Shown here in pieces: positions 27,613 to 35,367 of a stretch of DNA of 64,000 nt. How positions within the stretch are numbered: position 1 is the stretch's first letter; each line of letters starts with the position of its first letter. The position numbers and the translations under genes are program-made. The stretch is taken from the NCBI GenBank assembly GCA_900468065.1, contig UBTA01000095.1, positions 1 to 64,000 of the forward strand, written 5' to 3'. This DNA comes from Hyphomicrobiales bacterium. GTDB taxonomy: Bacteria > Pseudomonadota > Alphaproteobacteria > Rhizobiales > Rhizobiaceae. The notes under the pieces were generated by a model. The model searched no databases. It saw nothing but the letters and a program-made list of their open reading frames with translations, and was not told where the DNA came from.

Positions 27613-29418
27613 TCAGCCAAGCGTGACCACATTGCTTGCTTCGGGCGCATCGTAGTCGAACTGCAGCCGGGCGAGCTTGGCGTATAGGCCGCCCTGGCGG
27701 ACGAGGGAGGCGTGCGTGCCCTCCTCGACGATCCGGCCCTGGTCCATGACCAGGATACGGTCGGCCTTCAGAACGGTTGCGAGGCGGTGGGCGATGACCA
27801 GCGTGGTGCGTTCGCGCATCAGGCCATCCAAAGCCTTTTGCACCAACGTTTCGCTCTCGGCGTCGAGCGCAGAGGTCGCCTCGTCGAGCAGCAGTACCGG
27901 GGCGTCTTTCAGGATGGCGCGGGCAATGGCGATGCGCTGCCGCTGGCCGCCCGATAGCGTGATGCCGCGTTCGCCGACCTGTGTGTCGTAGCCCTGATCG
28001 AGCCTGGCGATGAATTCATCGGCTTGGGCAGCAATAGCAGCCGATTTCACCATGTCACGCGATGCCGATGGCAGGCCGAAGGCGATGTTGTCATGGATCG
28101 AGGCGGCAAAGATCGTCACGTCCTGCGGCACGATGGCGATGCGGCGGCGCAAGGCTTCCGGATCGACGGCGCGGATATCGGCGCCATCGACGGAAATTGC
28201 GCCCTTGACCGGATCGTAGAAGCGAAGAAGCAGCGAGAAGACCGTGCTCTTGCCAGCACCGGACGGGCCGACGATGGCAACTGTCTCGCCGGGCTTGACG
28301 GCAAAGCTCAGGCCCTTGACGCTCTTGTAGCCAGGCCGCGACGGATAGGCGAAGTGCACGTCGTCAAAGGTCACCGCACCCTGTGCCGGTTCGGGCATCG
28401 GCAGTGGATTGGCCGGTGCGGTGATCTCAGGCTGTTCGACCAGCAATTCGCTGAGGCGCTCGGCGGCGCCCGCAGCCTGGGAAAGTTCGCCCCAGACTTC
28501 CGAAAGTGCACCGAGGCTGCCGGCGGCAAAGACCGAGTAGAGCAGGAACTGGCCGAGCGTGCCGGCCGACAGGGCGCCGGACAGCACGTCCTGTGCGCCG
28601 AACCACAGGACGGCGACGACGCTGCCGAAGATCATGGTGATGGCAAAGGCGGTGAGGATGGAGCGGGCCTTGATGGCGGAGCGGGCGGCCTCATAGGCGC
28701 TTTCGACGGAACTGCCATAGCGGGCCTGCGCTGCCGCTTCGCCATTGAAGGCCTGAACGGTGCGGGCGGCAGAGATCGCTTCGCCGGCATAGGCCGAGGC
28801 GTTGGCCAGCGTGTCCTGTGCCTCACGCGACCGGCGCCGGACCGAGCGGCCGAAACCAACCAGCGGAAAGACGATGACGGGGATGGCTGCGATCACCAGG
28901 CTCGACAGTTTCGGGCTGGTATAGACCATCATGCCGATGGCCCCGAGACACAGGATGATGTTGCGCAGCGCCACGGACGCGGTTGCGCCGACGGCGGACT
29001 TGATCTGCGTCGTATCGGCGGTCAGCCGCGAAACGATCTCGCCGGACTGGTTGACGTCGAAGAAGGATGGCGAAAGCCGGGTGATATGATCGAACACGTC
29101 GCGGCGCAGATCAGCGACGATGCGCTCGCCGAGTGTGATGACGAAATAATAACGGCAGGCACTGGCCAGTGCCAGAATGATCGCCAGGATCATCAGCATC
29201 GAGAAGTAGGTGTTGATGAAGCCGGAATCGGAATTGGAGAAGCCGTGGTCGATCATCCGACGCACGGCCATCGGCAGCGTCAGGGTGGTCACGGCTGCGG
29301 CGACCAGCGAAATGCCGGCTCCTATGACGAGATTGCGATAGCGCTGGATATACGGCAGCAGCTTGACCAGCGGGCGGACTGACTTTCGTCCCGCCGGTTG
29401 AACGACCTCATTCGACAC
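27613..29418 (-). CDS. ABC transporter, fused permease and ATPase (exporter type)
   Basis: About 601 residues. Six transmembrane helices occupy residues about 25-300. The nucleotide-binding domain has Walker A GPSGAGKST, signature LSGGQRQRI and Walker B VLLLDEATSALD, all intact. Architecture is that of MsbA/lipid-A or drug-type half exporters, which dimerise. The frame opens at TTG 29448, but GTG 29418 (VSNEVVQP) is chosen because GGAGGT lies 3 bases before it; the short spacing leaves the start uncertain. Substrate unknown. Confidence 0.9.
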   Translation of the reverse strand: MSNEVVQPAGRKSVRPLVKLLPYIQRYRNLVIGAGISLVAAAVTTLTLPMAVRRMIDHGFSNSDSGFINTYFSMLMILAIILALASACRYYFVITLGERIVADLRRDVFDHITRLSPSFFDVNQSGEIVSRLTADTTQIKSAVGATASVALRNIILCLGAIGMMVYTSPKLSSLVIAAIPVIVFPLVGFGRSVRRRSREAQDTLANASAYAGEAISAARTVQAFNGEAAAQARYGSSVESAYEAARSAIKARSILTAFAITMIFGSVVAVLWFGAQDVLSGALSAGTLGQFLLYSVFAAGSLGALSEVWGELSQAAGAAERLSELLVEQPEITAPANPLPMPEPAQGAVTFDDVHFAYPSRPGYKSVKGLSFAVKPGETVAIVGPSGAGKSTVFSLLLRFYDPVKGAISVDGADIRAVDPEALRRRIAIVPQDVTIFAASIHDNIAFGLPSASRDMVKSAAIAAQADEFIARLDQGYDTQVGERGITLSGGQRQRIAIARAILKDAPVLLLDEATSALDAESETLVQKALDGLMRERTTLVIAHRLATVLKADRILVMDQGRIVEEGTHASLVRQGGLYAKLARLQFDYDAPEASNVVTLG

Positions 29419-29636
29419 ATGACCTCCAATACCGGAAGAAGCCAACAAAACTCGTATGAGTCTTCTCCGGCGGTACTTGTTATCCTAATGACCATCATGT
29501 ATAGGCACGGCATCAAATTGGGAAGCCGTGGTCCCTTCAGTGGTCTGCGGCTTCATTTACGTGTTCGGTCCCCATGCCGCAATGGCCCGCTAATGGCTTG
29601 CGACAATTGGACCCTGGAACTTGCAGGAAGATTGTT

Positions 29637-29858
29637 ATGAAGGCTGATATCCATCCCGCTTACCACATGATCAAAGTCGTCATGACAGACGGCACCTCGT
29701 ACGAAACCCGCTCGACCTGGGGTACGGAAGGTCAGACCATGAACCTCGAGATCGACCCGACGTCGCACCCGGCTTGGACCGGCGGCAACCAGCAGATGCT
29801 GGACCGTGGCGGCCGCGTTTCCAAGTTCAAGAAGCGCTTCGAAGGTCTCGGCCTCTAA
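29637..29858 (+). CDS. rpmE: 50S ribosomal protein L31, zinc-independent type
   Basis: 73 residues: [15 protein letters not shown]..., with [25 protein letters not shown] at the end. No cysteines, so the CxxC zinc site of C-plus L31 is absent; this is the usual rhizobial form. ATG 29637 follows GCAGGAAG. A strong terminator follows, giving a monocistronic gene. Confidence 0.95.
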   Translation: MKADIHPAYHMIKVVMTDGTSYETRSTWGTEGQTMNLEIDPTSHPAWTGGNQQMLDRGGRVSKFKKRFEGLGL

Positions 29859-29887
29859 GCTCTTCCGTCCGGAAGACGATTTCGAGA

Positions 29888-29912
29888 AAGCCCGGTTCGT
29901 CCGGGCTTTTTT
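29888..29912 (+). terminator. Terminator after rpmE
   Basis: AAGCCCGG-TTCGT-CCGGGCTT stem-loop followed by TTTT. Confidence 0.9.
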
Positions 29913-29967
29913 GCGTTGCGGATTGCGCGGCACGCTTCGCTTACGCTTACGCTGTTGCTTAAATCGA

Positions 29968-30009
29968 AATCAATAGCGTTGACTAATCAATTAGTATTTG
30001 CTATTGATT
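29968..30009. promoter_or_regulatory. Concentric operator dyads over the arsR promoter
   Basis: Outer arms AATCAATAGC (29968-29977) and GCTATTGATT (30000-30009) are perfect inverted repeats. An inner dyad ACTAAT-CA-ATTAGT (29982-29995) has exactly the same centre. A -35-like TTGACT (29979-29984) and a -10-like TATTGA (30002-30007), spaced 17 bases, overlap it, so bound repressor would cover the promoter. Confidence 0.6.
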
Positions 30010-30013
30010 ATTC

Positions 30014-30343
30014 ATGATTGAATCTGCCGATATCACCACTGTCCTGCGAACCCTTGCCGACCCGACGCGGCGCGCCGTTTTCGAGCGCGTCGTTGGCTCA
30101 GACGAAATATCTGTGGTCGAACTGACCCGCGGCAGCGGGGTGACGCAAGGGGCCATCTCGCAGCATCTCAAATCGCTGAAGCAGGCGGGTCTGGTCGCCG
30201 AACGGCCGGAAGGCCGCAATGTCTATTATCGGGCCCGGCCGGAGGGTCTCGAGCCGCTGGCCGACTGGATGGGCCATTATGGCGTGTTCTGGCGCGACCG
30301 CTTTGCCAATCTCAGAAACCTGCTCAAGGAGATCGATCCATGA
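30014..30343 (+). CDS. ArsR-family transcriptional regulator
   Basis: 109 residues. Winged HTH: VLRTLADPTRRAVFERV, GAISQHLKSLKQAGLVAER and the wing GRNVYYRARP. No metal-site cysteines. It overlaps the SRPBCC gene by ATGA, the usual pairing for this subfamily. No ribosome-binding site precedes the ATG, and the promoter predicted from the dyad would start RNA at or next to the ATG, so the message may be leaderless. Probably autoregulated through the concentric dyads. Confidence 0.9.
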   Translation: MIESADITTVLRTLADPTRRAVFERVVGSDEISVVELTRGSGVTQGAISQHLKSLKQAGLVAERPEGRNVYYRARPEGLEPLADWMGHYGVFWRDRFANLRNLLKEIDP

Positions 30344-30822
30344 ACGGCGCTGCTTTGAAGGCCGATACGCAGGACATCGTGGTGGACGAGGTGTTTCCGC
30401 ATGCGCCCGAGACGATCTGGAAGGCGTTGACATCGGGCGACCTGATTGCCCGCTGGTTAATGGCCCCGACGGGGTTTGAGGCGATTGAGGGCACGCATTT
30501 CACCTATCAGACAACACCATCAGGCGAATGGGACGGGGTCATCCGTTGCCAGGTGTTGCAGGTGATCCCAAACCAGCGCCTTGCCTATGCCTGGAAAGGC
30601 GGGCACGCGGCCAATTCCGGTTATGGCTCGCCGCTCGATACCGTCGTCACCTGGGTGCTGACCAAGGTTGAAAGCGGCACGCGCGTCCGGCTTGTCCATT
30701 CCGGCTTCGTGCTGCCGAAGAATGACGTTGCCTATCAGAACATGAGCAATGGCTGGAAAAAGGTTGTTCGAAACCTGAACGCGGTGGTGTCCGAGCAGGA
30801 TGGAACGAAGTCCCTGCATTGA
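30340..30822 (+). CDS. SRPBCC (AHSA1-like) domain protein
   Basis: 160 residues, START/Bet v1-like fold: DEVFPHAPETIWKALTSGDLIARWLM at the start, then VIPNQRLAYAWKG and the C-terminal helix SNGWKKVVRNLNAVV. Such proteins have a hydrophobic ligand cavity; ligand unknown. Coupled to the ArsR regulator by a 4-base overlap. Confidence 0.88.
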   Translation: MNGAALKADTQDIVVDEVFPHAPETIWKALTSGDLIARWLMAPTGFEAIEGTHFTYQTTPSGEWDGVIRCQVLQVIPNQRLAYAWKGGHAANSGYGSPLDTVVTWVLTKVESGTRVRLVHSGFVLPKNDVAYQNMSNGWKKVVRNLNAVVSEQDGTKSLH

Positions 30823-31025
30823 CGCCGCCCGAGGCAGGCCTGCTGGTTGAAACTGCGCCCATGCCTGCGAACGGAAGGTTTACTGCAAGCGGCTGCGCTC
30901 AGCTCGCGTCGTCACCGAAATTAAAACATTGCTGCCAATCGAGGTTCCGGTCTGCCCGCAAGCATCGCAGGCGAACCCGAGCGCGGGCACTATTGGCTTT
31001 CAACTGCATCTTGAGGAGAAGAGAG

Positions 31026-31442
31026 ATGAGCATGGCTTTCAAGGGTGGATGTGCCTGCGGTGCGATCCGTTATGAAATCTCCGCAGAACCGATTTTCATG
31101 AACGAGTGCCAGTGCCGGGACTGTCAGCACAGGAGCGGGAGCGGACATGGCTCCTATATGACATTCGCCGGCCGGAAGGATGTGAAGCTTCAAGGGGAGG
31201 CGAGAGAGTGGGACGTTGCTGGCGATAGCGGCGGCATCAAGCGTCACGCCTTTTGTCCCACCTGCGGTTCGCCGGTCTATCTGACCTTTGCGGCAATGCC
31301 GGATCTGTTCACGGTGCATGCCGCAAGCCTTGATGATCCCAGCCGGTACAAACCGCAAGCGGTGACTTATCATGTGCGCGGTCATGCCTGGGACCACCTT
31401 GATCCGGATCTACCGAAATTCGACAGAATGCCGCCGGCGTAA
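31026..31442 (+). CDS. GFA-family (glutathione-dependent formaldehyde-activating type) protein
   Basis: 138 residues from ATG 31026, preceded by GAGGAGAAGAGAG. Zinc-site cysteines lie in CACGAIRY, CQCRDCQ and CPTCGSPVY, the Mss4-like fold of the GFA family. Named after a formaldehyde-glutathione enzyme, but most members have no proven activity. A longer frame starts at 30819, but its extra part has no family similarity. The 203 bases upstream hold no recognised gene. Confidence 0.9.
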   Translation: MSMAFKGGCACGAIRYEISAEPIFMNECQCRDCQHRSGSGHGSYMTFAGRKDVKLQGEAREWDVAGDSGGIKRHAFCPTCGSPVYLTFAAMPDLFTVHAASLDDPSRYKPQAVTYHVRGHAWDHLDPDLPKFDRMPPA

Positions 31443-31563
31443 CGATCCGGTATGATGATAAGGTGTCTGCTTTGCATCGGAAGCGTCAATGGCGCTTCCC
31501 TCACGGCGCAACCGCCGCTAGAGTTCCCATCGGCGTCACTGAGTTGACGGGGATGGGATAAGC

Positions 31564-32208
31564 ATGAAGATAATGATTGCGGAGTTCGCTGCGGCGGCCT
31601 TCGTTCTGTTTGCTCGCGCGATCACAGCGGTTCGCGCCATCTGGCCGGAGCATGGACTGCCGTCGCGGCCTTGCGTCTATTTTGCCAATCATTCCAGCCA
31701 TGGCGATTTTGTCCTCGTCTGGGCGGTGCTGCCGCCGCGGCTGCGAAAACAGGCGAGGCCAGTGGCCGGTGCCGAGTATTGGCTGAAATCGAAGGTCAGT
31801 ACCTTCATCGGCCGTGATGTCTTCAACGCTGTGCTGATCGAGCGCGAACGGGAAAACCGCACGCAGGACCCGATCGCGCTGATGACGACAGCGATCGACG
31901 AAGGCTCGTCGCTGATCCTCTTTCCCGAGGGCACGCGCAACCAGACGGATGCACGGCTTCTCCCTTTCAAGAGCGGCCTCTTTCATCTGGTCTCGGCGCG
32001 GCCGGATGTCGATCTGGTGCCCGTGTGGATCAACAATCTCAACCGTGTCATGCCAAAAGGCGAGATCGTGCCGATACCGCTGATCTGCACCGTCACCTTC
32101 GGCGACGCTCTGCGCATCGCGCCCAACGAGGGCAAGGACGCCTTTCTTGAGCGAACGCAGGCAGCACTTCTGGCCTTGGCTCCAAAACCCTTGGGAAGCG
32201 GCGAATGA
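31564..32208 (+). CDS. plsC: 1-acyl-sn-glycerol-3-phosphate acyltransferase
   Basis: 214 residues. Acylates lysophosphatidate to phosphatidate. NHSSHGDFV (about residues 39-47) contains the HX4D catalytic motif and FPEGTRNQ (about 121-128) the glycerol-phosphate-binding block. A hydrophobic N-terminal segment attaches it to the membrane. First of four overlapping lipid genes: its stop overlaps the cdsA start, and its product is the CdsA substrate. Confidence 0.92.
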   Translation: MKIMIAEFAAAAFVLFARAITAVRAIWPEHGLPSRPCVYFANHSSHGDFVLVWAVLPPRLRKQARPVAGAEYWLKSKVSTFIGRDVFNAVLIERERENRTQDPIALMTTAIDEGSSLILFPEGTRNQTDARLLPFKSGLFHLVSARPDVDLVPVWINNLNRVMPKGEIVPIPLICTVTFGDALRIAPNEGKDAFLERTQAALLALAPKPLGSGE

Positions 32209-33155
32209 ATACGGCAAGCTCCGACCTTCTGACCTTGGTTTTCGGTATTTTCGGCGTGCTGATCTTTGCCTCTGCAATCGGCTATGTGCTGCAGTGGCGC
32301 TTTGCCGCCGCTGGGCCGAATGCTGCGGTGGACAACCTCAACGCCCGCATCAAGGCCTGGTGGGTCATGGTCATCCTGATCGGCATCGCCTTCATTGCCG
32401 GCCGTGCCGGCGTCCTCATTCTCTTCGCCTTCTGCTCCTTTGCGGCCCTGCGGGAGTTTGTCACCCTGATCAACACCCGCCGCGCCGATCACTGGGCGCT
32501 GGCCTCGGCGTTCTTCGTGGTCCTGCCGATCCAGTATTATCTGCTCTGGGCCGAGGAATACGGCATCTTCGCCATCTTCATTCCGGTCTATGCCTTCCTG
32601 TTGATGCCGATCATTTCCGTGCTGAGGGGGGATACCGAGCGGTTCCTGATCCGCATCGCCGAGGTGCAATGGGCGCTGATGATCTGCGTGTTCTGCGCTT
32701 CGCATGTGCCGGCGCTGCTGACGCTGACCATCCCCGGCTATGAGGGGCGAAACGTGCTGCTGATCGCCTTCCTGGTGATCGTCGTGCAGCTGAGCGATGT
32801 GCTGCAATATGTCTGGGGCAAGCTGTTCGGCCGCACCAAGATCGCTCCGAACCTGTCCCCCTCGAAGACAGTCGAGGGCTTTGTCGGCGGTGTCATCAGC
32901 GCGACGCTGATCGGCGCCTCGCTGTGGTGGATCACGCCGTTTACGCCGTTCCAGGCGGGTGTCCTTGCCTTCATCATCACCATCATGGGGTTCTTCGGCG
33001 GGCTGGTGATGTCGGCGGTCAAGCGGGATCGCGGCGTCAAGGACTGGGGCAATCTCATCGAGGGCCATGGCGGGCTGATCGACCGGCTGGATTCCGTCGT
33101 ATTTTCAGCGCCGATCTTTTTTCACATCGTGCGTTACTGGTGGTCGCTGTCGTGA
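32205..33155 (+). CDS. cdsA: Phosphatidate cytidylyltransferase (paralogue-type CdsA)
   Basis: 316 residues with about eight membrane segments. Makes CDP-diacylglycerol from phosphatidate and CTP. The C-terminal signature SAVKRDRGVKDWGNLIEGHGGLIDRLDS (about 268-295) is intact. The context (plsC before; CDP-alcohol transferase after) differs from the housekeeping cdsA neighbourhood of isoprenoid and outer-membrane genes, so this is probably a second, dedicated copy. ATGA overlap with plsC. Confidence 0.92.
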   Translation: MNTASSDLLTLVFGIFGVLIFASAIGYVLQWRFAAAGPNAAVDNLNARIKAWWVMVILIGIAFIAGRAGVLILFAFCSFAALREFVTLINTRRADHWALASAFFVVLPIQYYLLWAEEYGIFAIFIPVYAFLLMPIISVLRGDTERFLIRIAEVQWALMICVFCASHVPALLTLTIPGYEGRNVLLIAFLVIVVQLSDVLQYVWGKLFGRTKIAPNLSPSKTVEGFVGGVISATLIGASLWWITPFTPFQAGVLAFIITIMGFFGGLVMSAVKRDRGVKDWGNLIEGHGGLIDRLDSVVFSAPIFFHIVRYWWSLS

Positions 33156-33547
33156 GGGCCACGCTTCGGCGATGGGCGGGCAGCGGTACCGTGCATGTTC
33201 TGTTCGCCTTTCTGGCCATGGGCGGCTGGGCCGGTTTTGCCAATCTTGATCACGCCATGCCGCAACCGCTTTATTCCGGGCTTCTGCAGGGCGTTCTGTC
33301 GGCCTGCCTGACGCTGTTCCTGAAATCCGTGATTGACGCTTTGTCCGAACGCTTTACCGGCATCACCCGGTTTTGGGCGCCGCCACTGATCGCATGCCTG
33401 GGTTCGGCAAGCCTGCTCACGGCGCTGCATGCGCTGATCGGAACGCCCGAAATTGCCAGTACTGTGGCGGTGCCGCTGCTGGTTTCGACCGGCTATGCGT
33501 CGATCTACAATTATTCGATTTCCAGAAGAAGAGGTGCGGGATCATGA
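33152..33547 (+). CDS. Small integral membrane protein in the phospholipid cluster
   Basis: 131 residues from GTG 33152, which overlaps the cdsA stop (GTGA); no other start gives coupling. Four hydrophobic segments, near 13-30, 38-58, 72-94 and 100-120, with a basic C-terminus (SISRRRGAGS). No family recognised. Its position between cdsA and a CDP-alcohol phosphotransferase, with overlaps at both ends, suggests an accessory role in the same lipid pathway. Confidence 0.8.
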   Translation: MRATLRRWAGSGTVHVLFAFLAMGGWAGFANLDHAMPQPLYSGLLQGVLSACLTLFLKSVIDALSERFTGITRFWAPPLIACLGSASLLTALHALIGTPEIASTVAVPLLVSTGYASIYNYSISRRRGAGS

Positions 33548-34188
33548 CGGACACAGGCGACCGGCGGCCCCTGGCGAGCCGCAACACCCGATGGGCCGGC
33601 GCCATTGCCAGGTGGCTGGCGGCACGGGCGATCACGCCCAACCAGATCTCTCAAGGCAGCATGGCGGCCGCTGCGCTGGCTGGCGGCGCTTTCGTGCTGG
33701 CGGGGCACAGCACAGGTGGAATGCGGATTATCTGCCTGCTCCTGGCGATCCTGTTTTGTCAGCTCCGGCTGCTTTGCAATCTGTTCGACGGCATGGTGGC
33801 CGTGGAGGGGGGCAAGGGCGCGGCGGATGGGCCGTTCTGGAACGAGTTTCCCGATCGGGTCGCCGATCTCCTGATCTTTGCCGGCGTCGGCTACGGCATC
33901 GGCATGCCTGGTCTCGGCTGGGCGGCAGGTGCTCTTGCCGTGCTTACGGCCTATGTCCGCGAACTGGGCCGTGCCACCGGACAGCCGAGCGACTTTTCAG
34001 GCCCGATGGCCAAGCAGCACCGCATGGCCGCGATCACGGCGGCGGCTGCCATCTCTATTCTGGAACCGCTGTGGGACGGTCGCAATCAGGTACTGATGGT
34101 AGCGCTGTGGATCGTTGCCATCGGAGCAGCGCTTACAGCGGCTCGCCGTGGCCGGACACTGGTCCTTCGCCTTAAAGGCGCGAGCTAA
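33544..34188 (+). CDS. CDP-alcohol phosphatidyltransferase family protein
   Basis: 214 residues with about six membrane segments. The family joins a CDP-lipid to an alcohol. The consensus DGx2ARx8Gx3Dx3D is readable but altered: LFDGMVAVEGGKGAADG then PFWNEFPD, with Val for Arg and Asn for the third Asp. I believe a subfamily with this pattern exists, so it may be active on a different alcohol, but loss of activity is possible. ATGA overlap with the preceding gene. Product lipid unknown. Confidence 0.87.
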   Translation: MTDTGDRRPLASRNTRWAGAIARWLAARAITPNQISQGSMAAAALAGGAFVLAGHSTGGMRIICLLLAILFCQLRLLCNLFDGMVAVEGGKGAADGPFWNEFPDRVADLLIFAGVGYGIGMPGLGWAAGALAVLTAYVRELGRATGQPSDFSGPMAKQHRMAAITAAAAISILEPLWDGRNQVLMVALWIVAIGAALTAARRGRTLVLRLKGAS

Positions 34189-34219
34189 CAACATCCTTGC
34201 AGACATCGCCAAACACAGA

Positions 34220-34243
34220 AAACCCGGCTCAGCGGCCGGGTTT
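34220..34243. terminator. Terminator between the lipid cluster and rcdA
   Basis: AAACCCGGC/GCCGGGTTT stem with a 6-base loop; T-runs allow use from both sides. Confidence 0.8.
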
Positions 34244-34272
34244 GACATGTCAGGTTGCCTGTTGGCTCTGGA

Positions 34273-34791
34273 TCAGTTGGTACCGAAGGCAGTTTGCAGC
34301 AGGTTAAGCTGGGCCTTGACGCCGTTCTGGTTGTCCGGAAGGAAGTTCTGAGCTTCCTGCGGGCGATAGATTTCGCGGTCGAGCAGGGCGACGCGGTTCT
34401 GCAGACGCAGCGAGCGGTCGATCAGATCGCGAAAGCCTTCCGGCAGGTCATTCCAGCCCGGTGCAGTGCGGTCGACATTGAAGCTGTCGAGGCGGACCTT
34501 GTTCTTTTCCGACAGAACCTGTTCGCGGTTCATTTCGCCATTGTTGACGGCGCGCTGCAGCAGCAGCCAGGAAGCCATCTGCATCAGGCGCGTAGTGAGG
34601 CGCATCGATTCTGCTGCATAAAGCACGGATGCCATGCGTGGCAGCACTTTTGATGCAGTGCGGCCGGGACCATCGAGATAGCTTGCCGTTTCTTCAACCA
34701 GGCCCATGCCTTCAGCGTACAGCACCTTGAACTGCGCCGAAGACGCAGCGTGCCCCGCGAAGCTCACAGTATTCAATCCCCGTTCGGACAT
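34273..34791 (-). CDS. rcdA: DUF1465 / RcdA-family regulator of CtrA degradation
   Basis: 172 residues, all-helical, soluble. Family blocks: FKVLYAEGMGLVEETASYLDGPGR, YAAESMRLTTRLMQMASWLLLQRAV and LDREIYRP. In Caulobacter the DUF1465 protein RcdA is an adaptor for ClpXP-dependent proteolysis of CtrA and other cell-cycle proteins. Family knowledge only; adaptor activity here is inferred. Monocistronic. Confidence 0.82.
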   Translation of the reverse strand: MSERGLNTVSFAGHAASSAQFKVLYAEGMGLVEETASYLDGPGRTASKVLPRMASVLYAAESMRLTTRLMQMASWLLLQRAVNNGEMNREQVLSEKNKVRLDSFNVDRTAPGWNDLPEGFRDLIDRSLRLQNRVALLDREIYRPQEAQNFLPDNQNGVKAQLNLLQTAFGTN

Positions 34792-34965
34792 GGTTTGATT
34801 CCCTGGTTAAACGCATCGACTTGGTCAGGTAACGGATGGGTTAACAAAAAGTTTCCTGCCGCCCGTTTGATAGTTTGAACATGATCCCATAGCGCATTCC
34901 GCGCAAGCCTATTCTTAAGAAAGGGTTAATCTCCACAATTCTCTGCAAGTTGTGGAAAAAAAGAC

Positions 34966-34992
34966 AAAAAAAGAGCCGCAAAAGCGGCTCTC
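34966..34992 (-). terminator. Strong minus-strand terminator
   Basis: 8-bp perfect stem AGAGCCGC/GCGGCTCT with a 4-base loop, then TTTTTTTG and a second T7 run. The nearest minus-strand gene ends 190 bases earlier, which is why a separate small transcript is proposed. Confidence 0.85.
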
Positions 34993-35071
34993 AAGGTAAA
35001 ACAGGGAGAAAAATCAGACCATTCGCCAATGGTGAAATGTCTGAGTCCAGAGCGATCCGGATAGCTCAGTA
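34968..35071 (-). ncRNA. Candidate small RNA between rcdA and DUF1192
   Basis: The 387-base gap 34792-35178 has no ORF but holds a compact minus-strand unit. A TATAAG -10-like box lies at 35082-35077. A stem-loop follows with outer arms 35016-35020/35040-35044 and inner CCATT/AATGG. Next comes a single-stranded CUCCC-containing stretch (35008-35004) and a strong terminator: AGAGCCGC-TTTT-GCGGCTCT (34992-34973) then seven Ts. Length about 100 bases. Layout and anti-Shine-Dalgarno CUCCC resemble trans-acting rhizobial sRNAs. 5' end is an estimate. Confidence 0.55.
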
Positions 35072-35178
35072 ATACCTTATAATGCTTAATGATGTGTTTC
35101 GACGGCCGGAATCGAGGCGAAATGTTGCCTTGTTTTCAATGGCTGGGCGCCCTGACCTTCCTCCGGAATGTAGAACTA

Positions 35179-35367
35179 TTAACGAAAGAAGCTTTCGGCG
35201 GCCGATTTGCTTGCCGACTTTCTTTCTCGCTCGGCTTCCAGCCGCTCGATCTCCTGTTTCAGCAAGTCGATGCGCAGGGAAAGTTCGTCGGCCGATAGCA
35301 ATGCGAGATCTGAACCGATCTCATGGGCCAGCTGTTTCTTCGGGCGGTCATCATCAAACAGGCTCAT
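35179..35367 (-). CDS. DUF1192 family small protein
   Basis: 62 residues: MSLFDDDRPKKQLAHEIGSDL followed by an amphipathic coiled coil (LSADELSLRIDLLKQEIERLEAER). Typical alphaproteobacterial DUF1192. Function unknown. Overlaps the MFS transporter stop-start junction (ATGA) and is thus coupled downstream of it. Confidence 0.9.
   Translation of the reverse strand: MSLFDDDRPKKQLAHEIGSDLALLSADELSLRIDLLKQEIERLEAERERKSASKSAAESFFR

Noticed and set aside
28024-29382. 452-codon plus-strand frame opposite the ABC exporter
   Set aside because: Composition (Asp/Gly/Arg-rich) and lack of motifs mark it as an antisense shadow.
30819-31025. Upstream extension of the GFA protein to 30819
   Set aside because: The added residues lack family similarity, and ATG 31026 has a clear ribosome site.
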